DNA from: Acidobacteriota bacterium
GTDB taxonomy: Bacteria; Acidobacteriota; Terriglobia; UBA7540
Direction of reading: 5' to 3'
Assembly (NCBI GenBank): GCA_021827245.1
Contig: JAKAWN010000123.1
Span: forward strand, 1 to 13,949
DNA: 13,949 nucleotides
Part shown: positions 7,710-13,949 of the stretch, in pieces
How positions within the stretch are numbered: the stretch's first letter is position 1
How the letters are laid out: each line of letters begins with the position of its first letter
Made by a program: the position numbers and the translations under genes
Notes under the pieces: model-generated
Database searches by the model: none
Seen by the model: only the letters and a program-made list of their open reading frames with translations
What the model was told of the DNA's origin: nothing

Positions 7710-8723
7710 ATGGACAATATAACCCATACCTTGACAGGCCTTGCGATCAGCCAAGCGGGTTTTAACCGCAAGACACGGTACGCCACTCTTGCAATCGTCA
7801 TCGGAGCAAATCTTCCGGATGTCGACATGATAAGCCGCTTTTGGGGGAATGTAGCCTACCTCAAGTATCACCGGGGCATGACGCATTCGATCATCGGCGC
7901 GACCGCATTGGCGGCATTGCTGGCGGCGATCGTTTATTTCCTCGGAAAGAGGGCGCGTCCTCCAAAGAAGGGTCCGCCGCTTGATGGACGCTGGCTCTTG
8001 CTTGGATGTTGGGTTGCGACGGCAAGCCATCTGTTGCTCGATTTTACGACCTCATACGGAATCCGGCTGTTCATGCCCTTCAACAGCCGCTGGTACGCAT
8101 GGGGGATCGAACCCATCGTCGATCCCTTGTTTTGGCTGATTCTCATTGCGGGACTTGGCCTCCCGGCCCTTTTTCGCCTGATCACTGAGGAGCTAGGAGC
8201 CCGGAAACCCAGATTCCAAAGGGGAGCAGTTTTGTCTCTTTGCGGCATGATCGCACTATTGGGTCTCCGCGATTTCAGCCACCGACGGGCGCTGAACATG
8301 CTGGATGCAATCAACTACCGCCAGGCAGCCCCGCAGGACTTCGGCGCGTTCCCGAGTTTCACAAACCCTTTCGATTGGACTGGAGTTGTCGAAACGACTC
8401 GCGCTTTTTATGTTTTGCCGGTGAATGTGCTCCACGGAAGGCTGGACCCGCAAAATGCTCGCATCTTCCACAAAGCTGAGCCATCTCCCGCCATCAAAGC
8501 AGCCTTGGCAACTCGGACAGCCAGGGTCTTTATGAACTTTGCCCGATTTCCCTGGACCGAGGCCATTCCTACTGAAGCGGGACCAACCGTCATTATCCGT
8601 GACCTTCGCTTTCAACCGCCAAACCTCCGGCGCGGCGGATTCGCAATCCGAATACAACTGGACAAGGATCTCCACGTTCATTCGCAGGAACTCAGTTTTT
8701 CAGGAAGATTTCCAAATCATTAA
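7710..8723 (+). CDS. Membrane metal-dependent hydrolase, DUF457/YdjM type
   Basis: Encodes 337 residues. The N-terminal half matches the YdjM/DUF457 inner-membrane family, predicted metal-dependent hydrolases. It has MDNITHTLTGLAIS (His6), GANLPDVDM with acidic residues 37 and 39, HRGMTHS (54-60), then SHLLLDFTTSYG and FNSRWYAWGIEPIVDP. These conserved His/Asp residues are the likely metal ligands. Hydrophobic segments at about 61-78, 93-108 and 144-164 probably span the membrane, as does one near 182-194. The C-terminal 130 residues look extracytoplasmic or soluble and have no motif I know. The real substrate of the family is not established. Start chosen at 7710 because family members begin MDNxTH and a good promoter sits at 7654-7683; GTG 7623 would add 29 atypical residues. 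The stop overlaps the DedA-like gene by four bases (TTAA). Confidence 0.88.
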   Translation: MDNITHTLTGLAISQAGFNRKTRYATLAIVIGANLPDVDMISRFWGNVAYLKYHRGMTHSIIGATALAALLAAIVYFLGKRARPPKKGPPLDGRWLLLGCWVATASHLLLDFTTSYGIRLFMPFNSRWYAWGIEPIVDPLFWLILIAGLGLPALFRLITEELGARKPRFQRGAVLSLCGMIALLGLRDFSHRRALNMLDAINYRQAAPQDFGAFPSFTNPFDWTGVVETTRAFYVLPVNVLHGRLDPQNARIFHKAEPSPAIKAALATRTARVFMNFARFPWTEAIPTEAGPTVIIRDLRFQPPNLRRGGFAIRIQLDKDLHVHSQELSFSGRFPNH

Positions 8724-9367
8724 TCTTGGTCGCCATTCGGCGAAACCGATTCGGGTGTCGAGTTCTGTCCGTCCTTATCTCCTTGGCCCCACCACCATCG
8801 GTGGAGAACAGCCGATATAATGACAATTGCGACACATCCCAACGAGATCCAGACGATGTTGTTCTTGAGAAAGTCTTCTCCGCCTATCCCGTAACGTACC
8901 CCAATCCACGCCTCGGCGCCAAACCTGAGCACTCCCCCGACAAACAGGGCCAGCGCAAAGCGGAACGGGCTGATTCGTAGCGCTCCCGAACCCAGAAGGA
9001 TCGGCTTGATAGGTAACGGAGGCGGCAACAGCGACGCAACCAGGACGGTCAGGAAATCATTCTTAACCAGCCACTTTCTGGCGCGGCTCATTTCACGGGC
9101 GCTTGGCTTTCGTTTGAATAGGCGCGCGCCCGTTTTCCCAATGAAGTAAATGAAGAATGATCCGGCAATCGTGCCAAGAGTGCAGCCAGCGGCGTACATC
9201 CATGCAAGCCTGGGATCCTGGCTCGAAAGGTAAATGAGGAGGAAGTCTTTCACACCGGGCATGGAAAGGCCGGCTGAGTCAAGCGTGGCAATCCCCACGA
9301 GGCCCCATCCACCATATAGAAGCAGCGTGTGTTCAATCTTATCGGCCAGGGAGTGGAGAAATTTCAC
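8720..9367 (-). CDS. DedA/VTT-family membrane protein
   Basis: Encodes 215 residues of a small integral membrane protein of the DedA/SNARE-associated (VTT) superfamily, whose members are implicated in lipid (undecaprenyl phosphate or phospholipid) translocation and envelope homeostasis. Visible features are hydrophobic segments at about 19-49, 55-77, 104-130, 133-150 and 170-188, and the re-entrant-loop region GIATLDSAGLSMPGVKDFLL. GCTLGTIAGSFFIYFIGKTG is the typical small-residue helix, and LLPPPLPIKPILLGSGAL takes the place of the R-x-x-P loop of classical DedA. A charged, flexible tail (about 193-215) ends the protein. Start is GTG at 9367, with GAGGG eight bases upstream; a promoter candidate lies at 9398-9426. 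The particular lipid partner is unknown. It is convergent with the membrane hydrolase gene, overlapping it by four bases. Confidence 0.88.
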   Translation of the reverse strand: MKFLHSLADKIEHTLLLYGGWGLVGIATLDSAGLSMPGVKDFLLIYLSSQDPRLAWMYAAGCTLGTIAGSFFIYFIGKTGARLFKRKPSAREMSRARKWLVKNDFLTVLVASLLPPPLPIKPILLGSGALRISPFRFALALFVGGVLRFGAEAWIGVRYGIGGEDFLKNNIVWISLGCVAIVIISAVLHRWWWGQGDKDGQNSTPESVSPNGDQD

Positions 9368-9841
9368 GTCGTTTGCCCTCGTTTGCCGGGGTCGCCCATT
9401 CTATTCGCATCCGGAATTCAAAGCAACATTCCGTGTCCGCCTGTCCCGAAGGTTGCAAATATGCCAACGCTCAACTTACACAAGAACTGACCGCTTTGTC
9501 GAATCACATCATGCAATAAACTGCGCTTTGCCGAACCCCTCAGTTCGCATTACAGCAGACTTCGCACTTCACCTGACGGCTTGTCGAACAATTCGTGCCG
9601 CTTTTCGTTCCGAAGAGCCAAAATGCCACCTGTAGAATCCCTTGAAGAAAACGCCGTCCAACTCAACTGGTGGCTCATCCCCGGCCAAGGAAAAGGTCCC
9701 GTTTTTTGCCGAGGGCGCTAATTTTCCGGCATGGTCTCGAGAAATGCCGTCTCGCCCGGCTCTATTCGCGATACGATGCCGGACAAAAGATGTAATATCC
9801 TTTCCAACGTCATCTAGAAGCTTCCGGTGCCGCAATTCTAG
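9368..9841. other. Gene-poor stretch upstream of oxidoreductase relic
   Basis: Apart from the DedA-like promoter (9398-9426), I see no intact gene here. Frames on both strands are short and unlike known proteins. TCCGGCAT (9725-9732) can pair with ATGCCGGA (9776-9783); the shorter CGGCAT / ATGCCG (9727-9732 and 9744-9749) competes with it. Part of this stretch may be the badly decayed upstream portion of the oxidoreductase gene whose tail survives at 9842-10060, but I cannot recognise any motif of it. Confidence 0.5.
9398..9426 (-). promoter_or_regulatory. Candidate promoter of DedA-like gene
   Basis: On the minus strand, TTGCTT (9426 to 9421) and TAGAAT (9403 to 9398) are 17 bases apart. 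The -10 matches five of six consensus positions, the -35 three. The start would fall near 9391, about 24 bases before the GTG start codon. Confidence 0.4.
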
Positions 9842-10060
9842 GGGAGGCAAATATGTTCAAGAGATCTGAACAATCCGATCGAGGAGGGTTATATTTCCAC
9901 AGCTCTAATGCGGCTAGCCAACGTATCTTGCCGCTTGGGCCGCACTCTGCAATTTGATCCCGCGACTCAACAGATGATCGGGGATGACGGACCGAACCTC
10001 CTGCTGCGCGACGGCGACCGAGGCTATCGTTCCCCCTTCGTTTTTCCTGAAAACTTCTGA
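9842..10060 (+). pseudogene. C-terminal relic of Gfo/Idh/MocA oxidoreductase
   Basis: One frame, open from just after a TAG (9839-9841) to TGA 10058-10060, reads like the C-terminus of a Gfo/Idh/MocA-type NAD(P)-dependent sugar or inositol dehydrogenase. It shows SRDLNNPIEEGYISTAL, LANVSCRLGRTLQFDP, QQMIGDDGPN and the terminal RGYRSPFVFPENF. Many family members, particularly the exported Acidobacteria and Planctomycetes type, end with segments like EEGHYSTALCHLANISYRLGR and GYRAPFVVPE. Only about 72 codons remain of a gene that normally has 400 or more. No usable start or ribosome-binding site precedes the similarity, and the Rossmann domain is absent. The bases just upstream (9829-9865) can be read as a frameshifted version of the preceding family segment. 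It is therefore a truncated, non-functional remnant. The plus orientation is convergent with galT. Confidence 0.75.
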
Positions 10061-10150
10061 GCGCGCCTCGAACGGACTTTAAGGCGGGCGGCTGGCAGTT
10101 GAGATTCAAGCAGCCGATCGAACACAACCCTGACGACACGCCGCCCTCTC

Positions 10151-11164
10151 TCAGGAAGTCACGGGAACTGCAACTTCCCGAAGAAACTTCGCGGACTCCT
10201 CCGGCGGCGTGGGATTGATGTGGAAACCGGTACCCCATTCAAACCCGGCAATCTTGGTCAATTTGGGCATGATTTCCAGATGCCAGTGATAATGGTCGTT
10301 GGGGGTTTCAGGAATAGGGGAAGTGTGAATGATGTAGTTGTAGGCCGGATAATCCAGGACCTTATCAAGCCGCATCAGCATGTCTTTCAACACCACGGCC
10401 AGTTGTTCAAATTCCTGTTTCTGAGAGTCTTCAAATGCCGACTGGTGGACGTGTGGAATGACCCAGATTTCAAACGGGAATCGCGGGGCAAAGGGAGCAA
10501 CCGCAATAAACGCGGGGTTATCTGCAATCACCCGGGTGCCGCTTTCCATTTCCTGCCGGATGATGTCGCAGAAGATGCAGCGCTCCTTGAAATTGAAGTA
10601 CTCGCGCGCACCGTCACTTTCCTCACGAACGCGCTTGGGGACAACCGGTAAGGCAATCAACTGCGAGTGTGTATGTTCAAGCGAAGCTCCAGCGGCTTCG
10701 CCGTGGTTCTTGAAGATCATGATGTACTTGAAGCGGTGATCTTTCTTGAGATCCAGAATTCGGTCGCGGTAGGCCCACAACACATCTTCGATCTGGCGAG
10801 GCGACAGCATGGCCAGGGTCTTGTTATGGTCCGGTGTCTCAATAATGACCTCATGAGCACCGATGCCGTTCATTTTGTCATACAGCCCTTCTCCCTGGCG
10901 ATTCAGAGATCCCTCGATGCCGAGAGCAGGAAACTTGTTGGCGACTACCCGCAAAGACCACCCCGGCGAATTCCGCGCGCTGCCGTCAGCACGGTAGGCG
11001 ATAATTTCCGGCGGAGTCTTTGACTCATTGCCATAACAGAACGGGCAGAACCCGGACCCACGGATCTGAACCTTGTCGCGGACAAAGTCGGATGGCCTCT
11101 TGGCTCGTTCCGTTGCGATAATCACCCAGCGGCCTGTAATGGGATCTTTCCTGAGTTCAGGCAA
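10151..11164 (-). CDS. galT: Galactose-1-phosphate uridylyltransferase
   Basis: Encodes 337 residues (340 if started at GTG 11173) of the GalT branch of the HIT superfamily, which exchanges galactose-1-phosphate and UDP-glucose in the cytoplasmic Leloir pathway. The N-terminus PELRKDPITGRWVIIATERAKRP is typical. CPFC, followed by a later CIFCDI, supplies putative zinc or structural cysteines. The active-site segment LEHTHSQ corresponds to E. coli HPHGQ, with the second His as the nucleophile that carries UMP. HYHWHLEIMPKL is the second HIT-like motif, and GTGFHINPTPPE ends the fold. Some close relatives act on ADP-glucose, so nucleotide preference is not proven. AAGGAG (11178 to 11173) lies eight bases before TTG 11164 but overlaps GTG 11173, so TTG is the better start. 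It is the last gene of a run behind yraN (52 bases); no other galactose gene is nearby. Confidence 0.92.
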   Translation of the reverse strand: MPELRKDPITGRWVIIATERAKRPSDFVRDKVQIRGSGFCPFCYGNESKTPPEIIAYRADGSARNSPGWSLRVVANKFPALGIEGSLNRQGEGLYDKMNGIGAHEVIIETPDHNKTLAMLSPRQIEDVLWAYRDRILDLKKDHRFKYIMIFKNHGEAAGASLEHTHSQLIALPVVPKRVREESDGAREYFNFKERCIFCDIIRQEMESGTRVIADNPAFIAVAPFAPRFPFEIWVIPHVHQSAFEDSQKQEFEQLAVVLKDMLMRLDKVLDYPAYNYIIHTSPIPETPNDHYHWHLEIMPKLTKIAGFEWGTGFHINPTPPEESAKFLREVAVPVTS

Positions 11165-11216
11165 GGTTATCACTCCTTATGCTTCAAGTTTCTCACAGCA
11201 AAAAGGCCAGAGCCGG

Positions 11217-11687
11217 CTAATCTCTAAACGCGTCCTTGATCACCCGGACCTGGAAACCTGCCGCAGAGTCCCAGAGGACACTTGCAATGTCAAATCGGTA
11301 CGCTGCCGGCATGCGCTTCAATCCCCGCATATACTCCTGGGCGCTTCTGATGATTCGCCTCTGCTGGCTGTGGCCAACGGCAGACTCGGGATGTCCGGCT
11401 TCTTCTCCGGTCCTCGTCTTGACTTCAATAAAAGCCAGCACCGGCCCATCCCAGCCTACGATATCCAATTCTCCCGACCGTGAATGTGGGCGCCGGTTTC
11501 GCGCGACGATGACATACCCCGCATGACGGAGATACCAGTAAGCCAGCGTCTCACCACGCGAGCCCACATTTAAGTGGCGACTCCTGTCGCTGGCATCTTT
11601 TGGCTCCCACCCGAGGCTTGCCGCTTTGGCACGCCGCTGCTCCCTCTTAACAAGGGCACCGTAAATCAGCCGAGCAACCCAGTCCAA
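11217..11687 (-). CDS. yraN: YraN/UPF0102-family nuclease-like protein
   Basis: Encodes 156 residues with the YraN (UPF0102) restriction-endonuclease-like fold. The core begins with GSRGETLAYWYLRHAGYVIVARNRR (42-66, Glu46) and continues with SGELDIVGWDGPVLAFIEVKTRT (71-93). Asp75, Glu88 and Lys90 form the D-x(n)-E-x-K metal site of PD-(D/E)xK nucleases. The C-terminal part RRIIRSAQEYM ... YRFDIASVLW matches the family. An N-terminal extension of about 40 basic residues precedes the domain and is not conserved in general. The cellular role is not firmly established; a function in DNA or recombination metabolism is usual speculation. The frame's only start before the domain is TTG 11687, since a stop lies four codons upstream, preceded by GGGAG and AGGG. 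It begins 16 bases after the aminotransferase stop, so it is almost certainly co-transcribed. Confidence 0.92.
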   Translation of the reverse strand: MDWVARLIYGALVKREQRRAKAASLGWEPKDASDRSRHLNVGSRGETLAYWYLRHAGYVIVARNRRPHSRSGELDIVGWDGPVLAFIEVKTRTGEEAGHPESAVGHSQQRRIIRSAQEYMRGLKRMPAAYRFDIASVLWDSAAGFQVRVIKDAFRD

Positions 11688-11703
11688 AAGCTCCCACCCT
11701 CAT

Positions 11704-13032
11704 TCATTTTTCTGCTTCCTCGATCGCCCTCTCCAGAACGTCTAATGCAAAGTCTGCCTGGTATTTCTCAACAATCAAGGGGGGCATCAGACGAATTGTG
11801 CTTTCGCCACATCCCAGCATCAGAACGCCGAGTTCGAAGACGCGCCGGATCACCTGCTGGCGCATCGCAGGGTTAGGCTCGCGGCTAGCCTGGTCTTTAA
11901 CCAGTTCGATGCCAATCATCAGCCCTTTGCCTCTCACGTCGCCAACCATGCGATGCTTCGCAGGCCAATCCATAAGGCGGTTCAGTATATATTCACCCAT
12001 GCTCGCCGCGTTGGCGAGGTACTTCTCCTCCAGCAGGCGAATAGTTTCAAGCGCTGCAGCACAAGCCACGGGATTCCCGCCAAACGTCGAAGCGTGCGCG
12101 CCGGGCGGCCAGTTCATGATGTCCGCCCGGGCCACAGTCAGCCCCAGAGGCATACCGGATGCAATGCCCTTGGCCGTAACTAAAATGTCCGGAACGATCC
12201 CCGAGTGCTCACAAGCCCACATGCGCCCGGTACGCCCCATTCCGCTCTGGATCTCGTCGACGATCAGCAGGATACCGTGCTTCTCAGTAAGGTCGCGCAA
12301 TTCGGGCAGAAAGTTTGGTGGGGGAACAACATAGCCTCCCTCACCCTGGATGGGTTCGACAACAACTGCCGCAACCTCTTCCGGTGGAACTGATGTCTTG
12401 AAGAGCCTCTTAATGGCCTCGACGCCAGTGCAGTCGCACTTACCTGCCGGATGGCTATTCGCACATCGGTAAGGATTCGGATAGGGAACATGGCTGACTC
12501 CGGGAAGCAGCGGGCCGAATCCATTACGCTGCACCACCTTGCTGGCCGTGAGGGAAAGAGAGCCGAACGTCCGGCCATGAAAACACCCGAGGAATGCGAT
12601 AAACCGGTGCCGGCGCGTGTGGTAACGAGCAAGTTTCATTGCCGCTTCAATACCCTCCGTGCCGGAGTTGGCAAAGTGAACGCGCTTGGCAAAATCTCCC
12701 GGCGTGATGGCGGTGATTTTTTCCGCAACCTGGACCAGCAAAGGGTAATAGAAGTCCGTCCCTGACATGTGGATCAAGGTTTCAGCCTGCTGCTGGATCG
12801 CCCGGACAACCTCCGGATGGCAGTGGCCCGTAGAAACCGATGCGATTCCCGCGCTGAAATCCAGAAAGGCATTTCCATCGACGTCCTCGACCATCATGCC
12901 GCTGCCGCGCTTGGCCACCATCGGATAGTCGCGGCCATACGATGGCGAAACCAGCCGGTGGTCCAGGGCCATAATCTTCCGGGCTTGCGGCCCGGGCAGT
13001 GGCATCTTGATTTCAGGTAAACCATTTTTCAT
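11704..13032 (-). CDS. Class III aminotransferase (acetylornithine/GABA type)
   Basis: Encodes 442 residues of a class III (fold type I) PLP-dependent aminotransferase. Motifs in order: DVDGNAFLDFSAGIASVSTGHCHP (50-73); ANSGTEGIEAAMKLAR (121-136), which binds the cofactor phosphate; GCFHGRTFGSLSLTASK (149-165); VVVEPIQGEGGYVVP (223-237); LIVDEIQSGMGRTGRMWACEH (256-276), with Asp259 facing the pyridine ring; the PLP-Schiff-base Lys288 in VTAKGIASGMPLG; and TFGGNPVACAAALE. The opening LVSPSYGRDYPMVAKRGSG and the insert YRCANSHPAGKCDC (188-201, three Cys) place it in the group annotated as acetylornithine or 4-aminobutyrate aminotransferases. That group also contains ornithine transaminases and broad-specificity amino acid racemases of Thermococcales, so the substrate is open. 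AAGGAA lies six bases before ATG 13032. It is the first of the tight aminotransferase-yraN-galT run and follows cysS by 109 bases. Confidence 0.9.
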   Translation of the reverse strand: MKNGLPEIKMPLPGPQARKIMALDHRLVSPSYGRDYPMVAKRGSGMMVEDVDGNAFLDFSAGIASVSTGHCHPEVVRAIQQQAETLIHMSGTDFYYPLLVQVAEKITAITPGDFAKRVHFANSGTEGIEAAMKLARYHTRRHRFIAFLGCFHGRTFGSLSLTASKVVQRNGFGPLLPGVSHVPYPNPYRCANSHPAGKCDCTGVEAIKRLFKTSVPPEEVAAVVVEPIQGEGGYVVPPPNFLPELRDLTEKHGILLIVDEIQSGMGRTGRMWACEHSGIVPDILVTAKGIASGMPLGLTVARADIMNWPPGAHASTFGGNPVACAAALETIRLLEEKYLANAASMGEYILNRLMDWPAKHRMVGDVRGKGLMIGIELVKDQASREPNPAMRQQVIRRVFELGVLMLGCGESTIRLMPPLIVEKYQADFALDVLERAIEEAEK

Positions 13033-13141
13033 AGGGGCTTCCTTGCAAAAATCATCAGGATCAATGACCTTTCCGCAGGGTACGCAGAAGCGAAACTCAC
13101 TTGCGAAATATGGTCACGCTGGAAAGGGTCGGAGCCTGGAG

Positions 13142-13949
13142 TCACATGCGTTTCCACCGGGTACCCGTCTTTGTATCCTCCACAAGCACTCCACCTTTCT
13201 GCAACTCGTCGCGGATCTGGTCGGCGCGGGCGAAATCTCCGTGGCGCCTGGCGCCTTCGCGTTCCGAAAGAAGCCTTTCGATTTCCTCTTCACCTAGAGT
13301 CTCGACAAGCACTTTCTCCGCTTCCGCGCCTGGTTCGGGACCCTCCGCGGGTGCAAGCTCCTTCTCGGTCTTAATCAACCCGAACCGATGAAGTTTGGCC
13401 TGATCATTGTCTTCAAGCACGGCAAAGATCCGGTCCCACCGCGCCAGGCTGTCGAGGAAAGACTCGCGGTTTCCGTCAAGAAATTTGCCCTGATCCATGG
13501 CTGTGTTGCCCTCGCGAACCATCTCAAAGATGGCGGACAGGGCCTCCGCCGTGTTCAGATTGTCTGCCAGCGCCTCTTCGAAATTCCGGCGCGCGTCTGT
13601 GGCAACCTGGTCAAGCTCCGCGCTCTTGCCTGCCGGAAACTCTTCCTTTGTCAGCCGAAATTGAAAATTCCTCAGCCGCTCCACGGATTGTCGGGCCTGG
13701 TGCAGGCCGTCGAAAGTAAAGTTCAGAAGCCTGCGAAAAGGCACCGAGGCCAGCAGATAGCGGATCGCCGTCGGGCGGTAACCCTTGGCGATCAGGTCAC
13801 GCAGGGTATACACGTTGCCGAGCGATTTGGACATTTTCTCGCCGTTGACCACCAGGTGTTCGCCGTGCAGCCAAAATCGCACAAAGGGCTTACCTGTCGC
13901 CGCCTCGCTCTGCGCAATTTCATTTTCGTGATGGGGAAAGACCAGGTCG
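13142..13949 (-). CDS. cysS: Cysteinyl-tRNA synthetase, 5' end beyond window
   Basis: The frame is open to the right edge and encodes the C-terminal 268 residues or so of cysteinyl-tRNA synthetase, which charges tRNA-Cys in the cytoplasm. At the edge it reads DLVFPHHENEIAQSEAATGK, including the family's zinc- and substrate-site His-His-Glu segment. VRFWLHGEHLVV and the class I signature EKMSKSLGN follow. Then come the stem-contact and DALR-type helical regions (DARRNFEEALADNLNTAEALSAIFE) and the C-terminal anticodon-recognition part with RHGDFARADQIRDELQKGG, ending TRWKRM. An acidic, Ala/Pro/Glu-rich insertion (around 13300-13345) enlarges the linker, a common variation. The HIGH motif and catalytic N-terminus lie outside. 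The TGA stop is followed by 109 bases before the aminotransferase start; no terminator is evident, so read-through is possible. Confidence 0.96.
   Translation of the reverse strand, partial: DLVFPHHENEIAQSEAATGKPFVRFWLHGEHLVVNGEKMSKSLGNVYTLRDLIAKGYRPTAIRYLLASVPFRRLLNFTFDGLHQARQSVERLRNFQFRLTKEEFPAGKSAELDQVATDARRNFEEALADNLNTAEALSAIFEMVREGNTAMDQGKFLDGNRESFLDSLARWDRIFAVLEDNDQAKLHRFGLIKTEKELAPAEGPEPGAEAEKVLVETLGEEEIERLLSEREGARRHGDFARADQIRDELQKGGVLVEDTKTGTRWKRM

Noticed and set aside
6691..9660. Similar 20-22-base strings CCCTTGAA..AAACGCCGTCC at 6691-6710 and 9639-9660
   Set aside because: The match includes a two-base gap and does not extend to either side, so chance is the simplest reading.
9623..9721. 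A 32-codon plus-strand frame with a GAAGAG element five bases upstream
   Set aside because: Too short, no similarity I recognise, and it lies in a decaying stretch; it may be noise.
9569..9850. A 93-codon minus-strand frame in the gene-poor stretch
   Set aside because: No ribosome-binding site, no known family and composition unlike the neighbouring genes; it overlaps the edge of the oxidoreductase relic antisense.
9810..10238. Minus-strand frame overlapping the oxidoreductase relic and galT
   Set aside because: It is antisense to the recognisable Gfo/Idh/MocA tail and out of frame with galT, with no protein features.
13033..13070. FNR-like box TTGAT-CCTG-ATGAT upstream of the aminotransferase
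   Set aside because: Only seven of ten half-site positions fit, no promoter elements are aligned with it, and the gene may be read from cysS.

Overview
The window reads as chromosomal DNA of a moderately GC-rich, free-living bacterium. Mostly single-copy housekeeping genes (ligA, cysS, galT, yraN) sit between regulatory and membrane genes. An Acidobacteriota-like source is my best guess. It rests on a Crp/Fnr protein carrying the segment GEVLGLSAT, a Gfo/Idh/MocA oxidoreductase remnant and the general gene style; it is an inference, not something shown by a marker gene. I see no rRNA, tRNA, CRISPR array, transposase, integrase or phage gene.

Layout. At the left edge the start codon and a strong ribosome-binding site of a minus-strand gene that leaves the window are visible at 2-18. 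A cysteine-free HesB/IscA-fold protein follows (268-564, plus). It converges on ligA (727-2745, minus), with a likely ligA terminator in the gap. The 372-base divergent gap 2746-3117 carries a perfect 11-bp inverted repeat and two tandem CRP/FNR-type operators. These lie ahead of a radical SAM/SPASM gene (3118-4206, plus). That gene ends tail-to-tail, sharing CTAG, with a Crp/Fnr regulator gene (4203-5060, minus) whose own upstream region holds a matching operator. A second Crp/Fnr gene is divergent from it (5248-5952, plus). Then come a small exported OB-like protein (6174-6578), a TTG-started diacylglycerol-kinase-like lipid kinase (6694-7626) and a DUF457/YdjM-type membrane metal-dependent hydrolase with its own promoter (7710-8723). 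The last overlaps, tail-to-tail over TTAA, a DedA/VTT membrane protein (8720-9367, minus).

The stretch 9368-10150 holds no intact gene, but 9842-10060 is clearly the C-terminal relic of a Gfo/Idh/MocA oxidoreductase. The right part is a minus-strand run: cysS (5' end beyond the window), a class III aminotransferase, yraN and galT. The last three are closely spaced (16 and 43-52 bases) and probably co-transcribed.

The most interesting unit is 2900-5952: a radical SAM/SPASM enzyme of the NirJ/AhbC-like group next to two different Crp/Fnr regulators, with near-identical TGTGA-N6-TCACT operators in front of both the enzyme gene and the first regulator gene. This suggests a small self-regulated circuit whose signal and product are unknown. 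I found nothing in the window that is clearly a new defence or mobile system.
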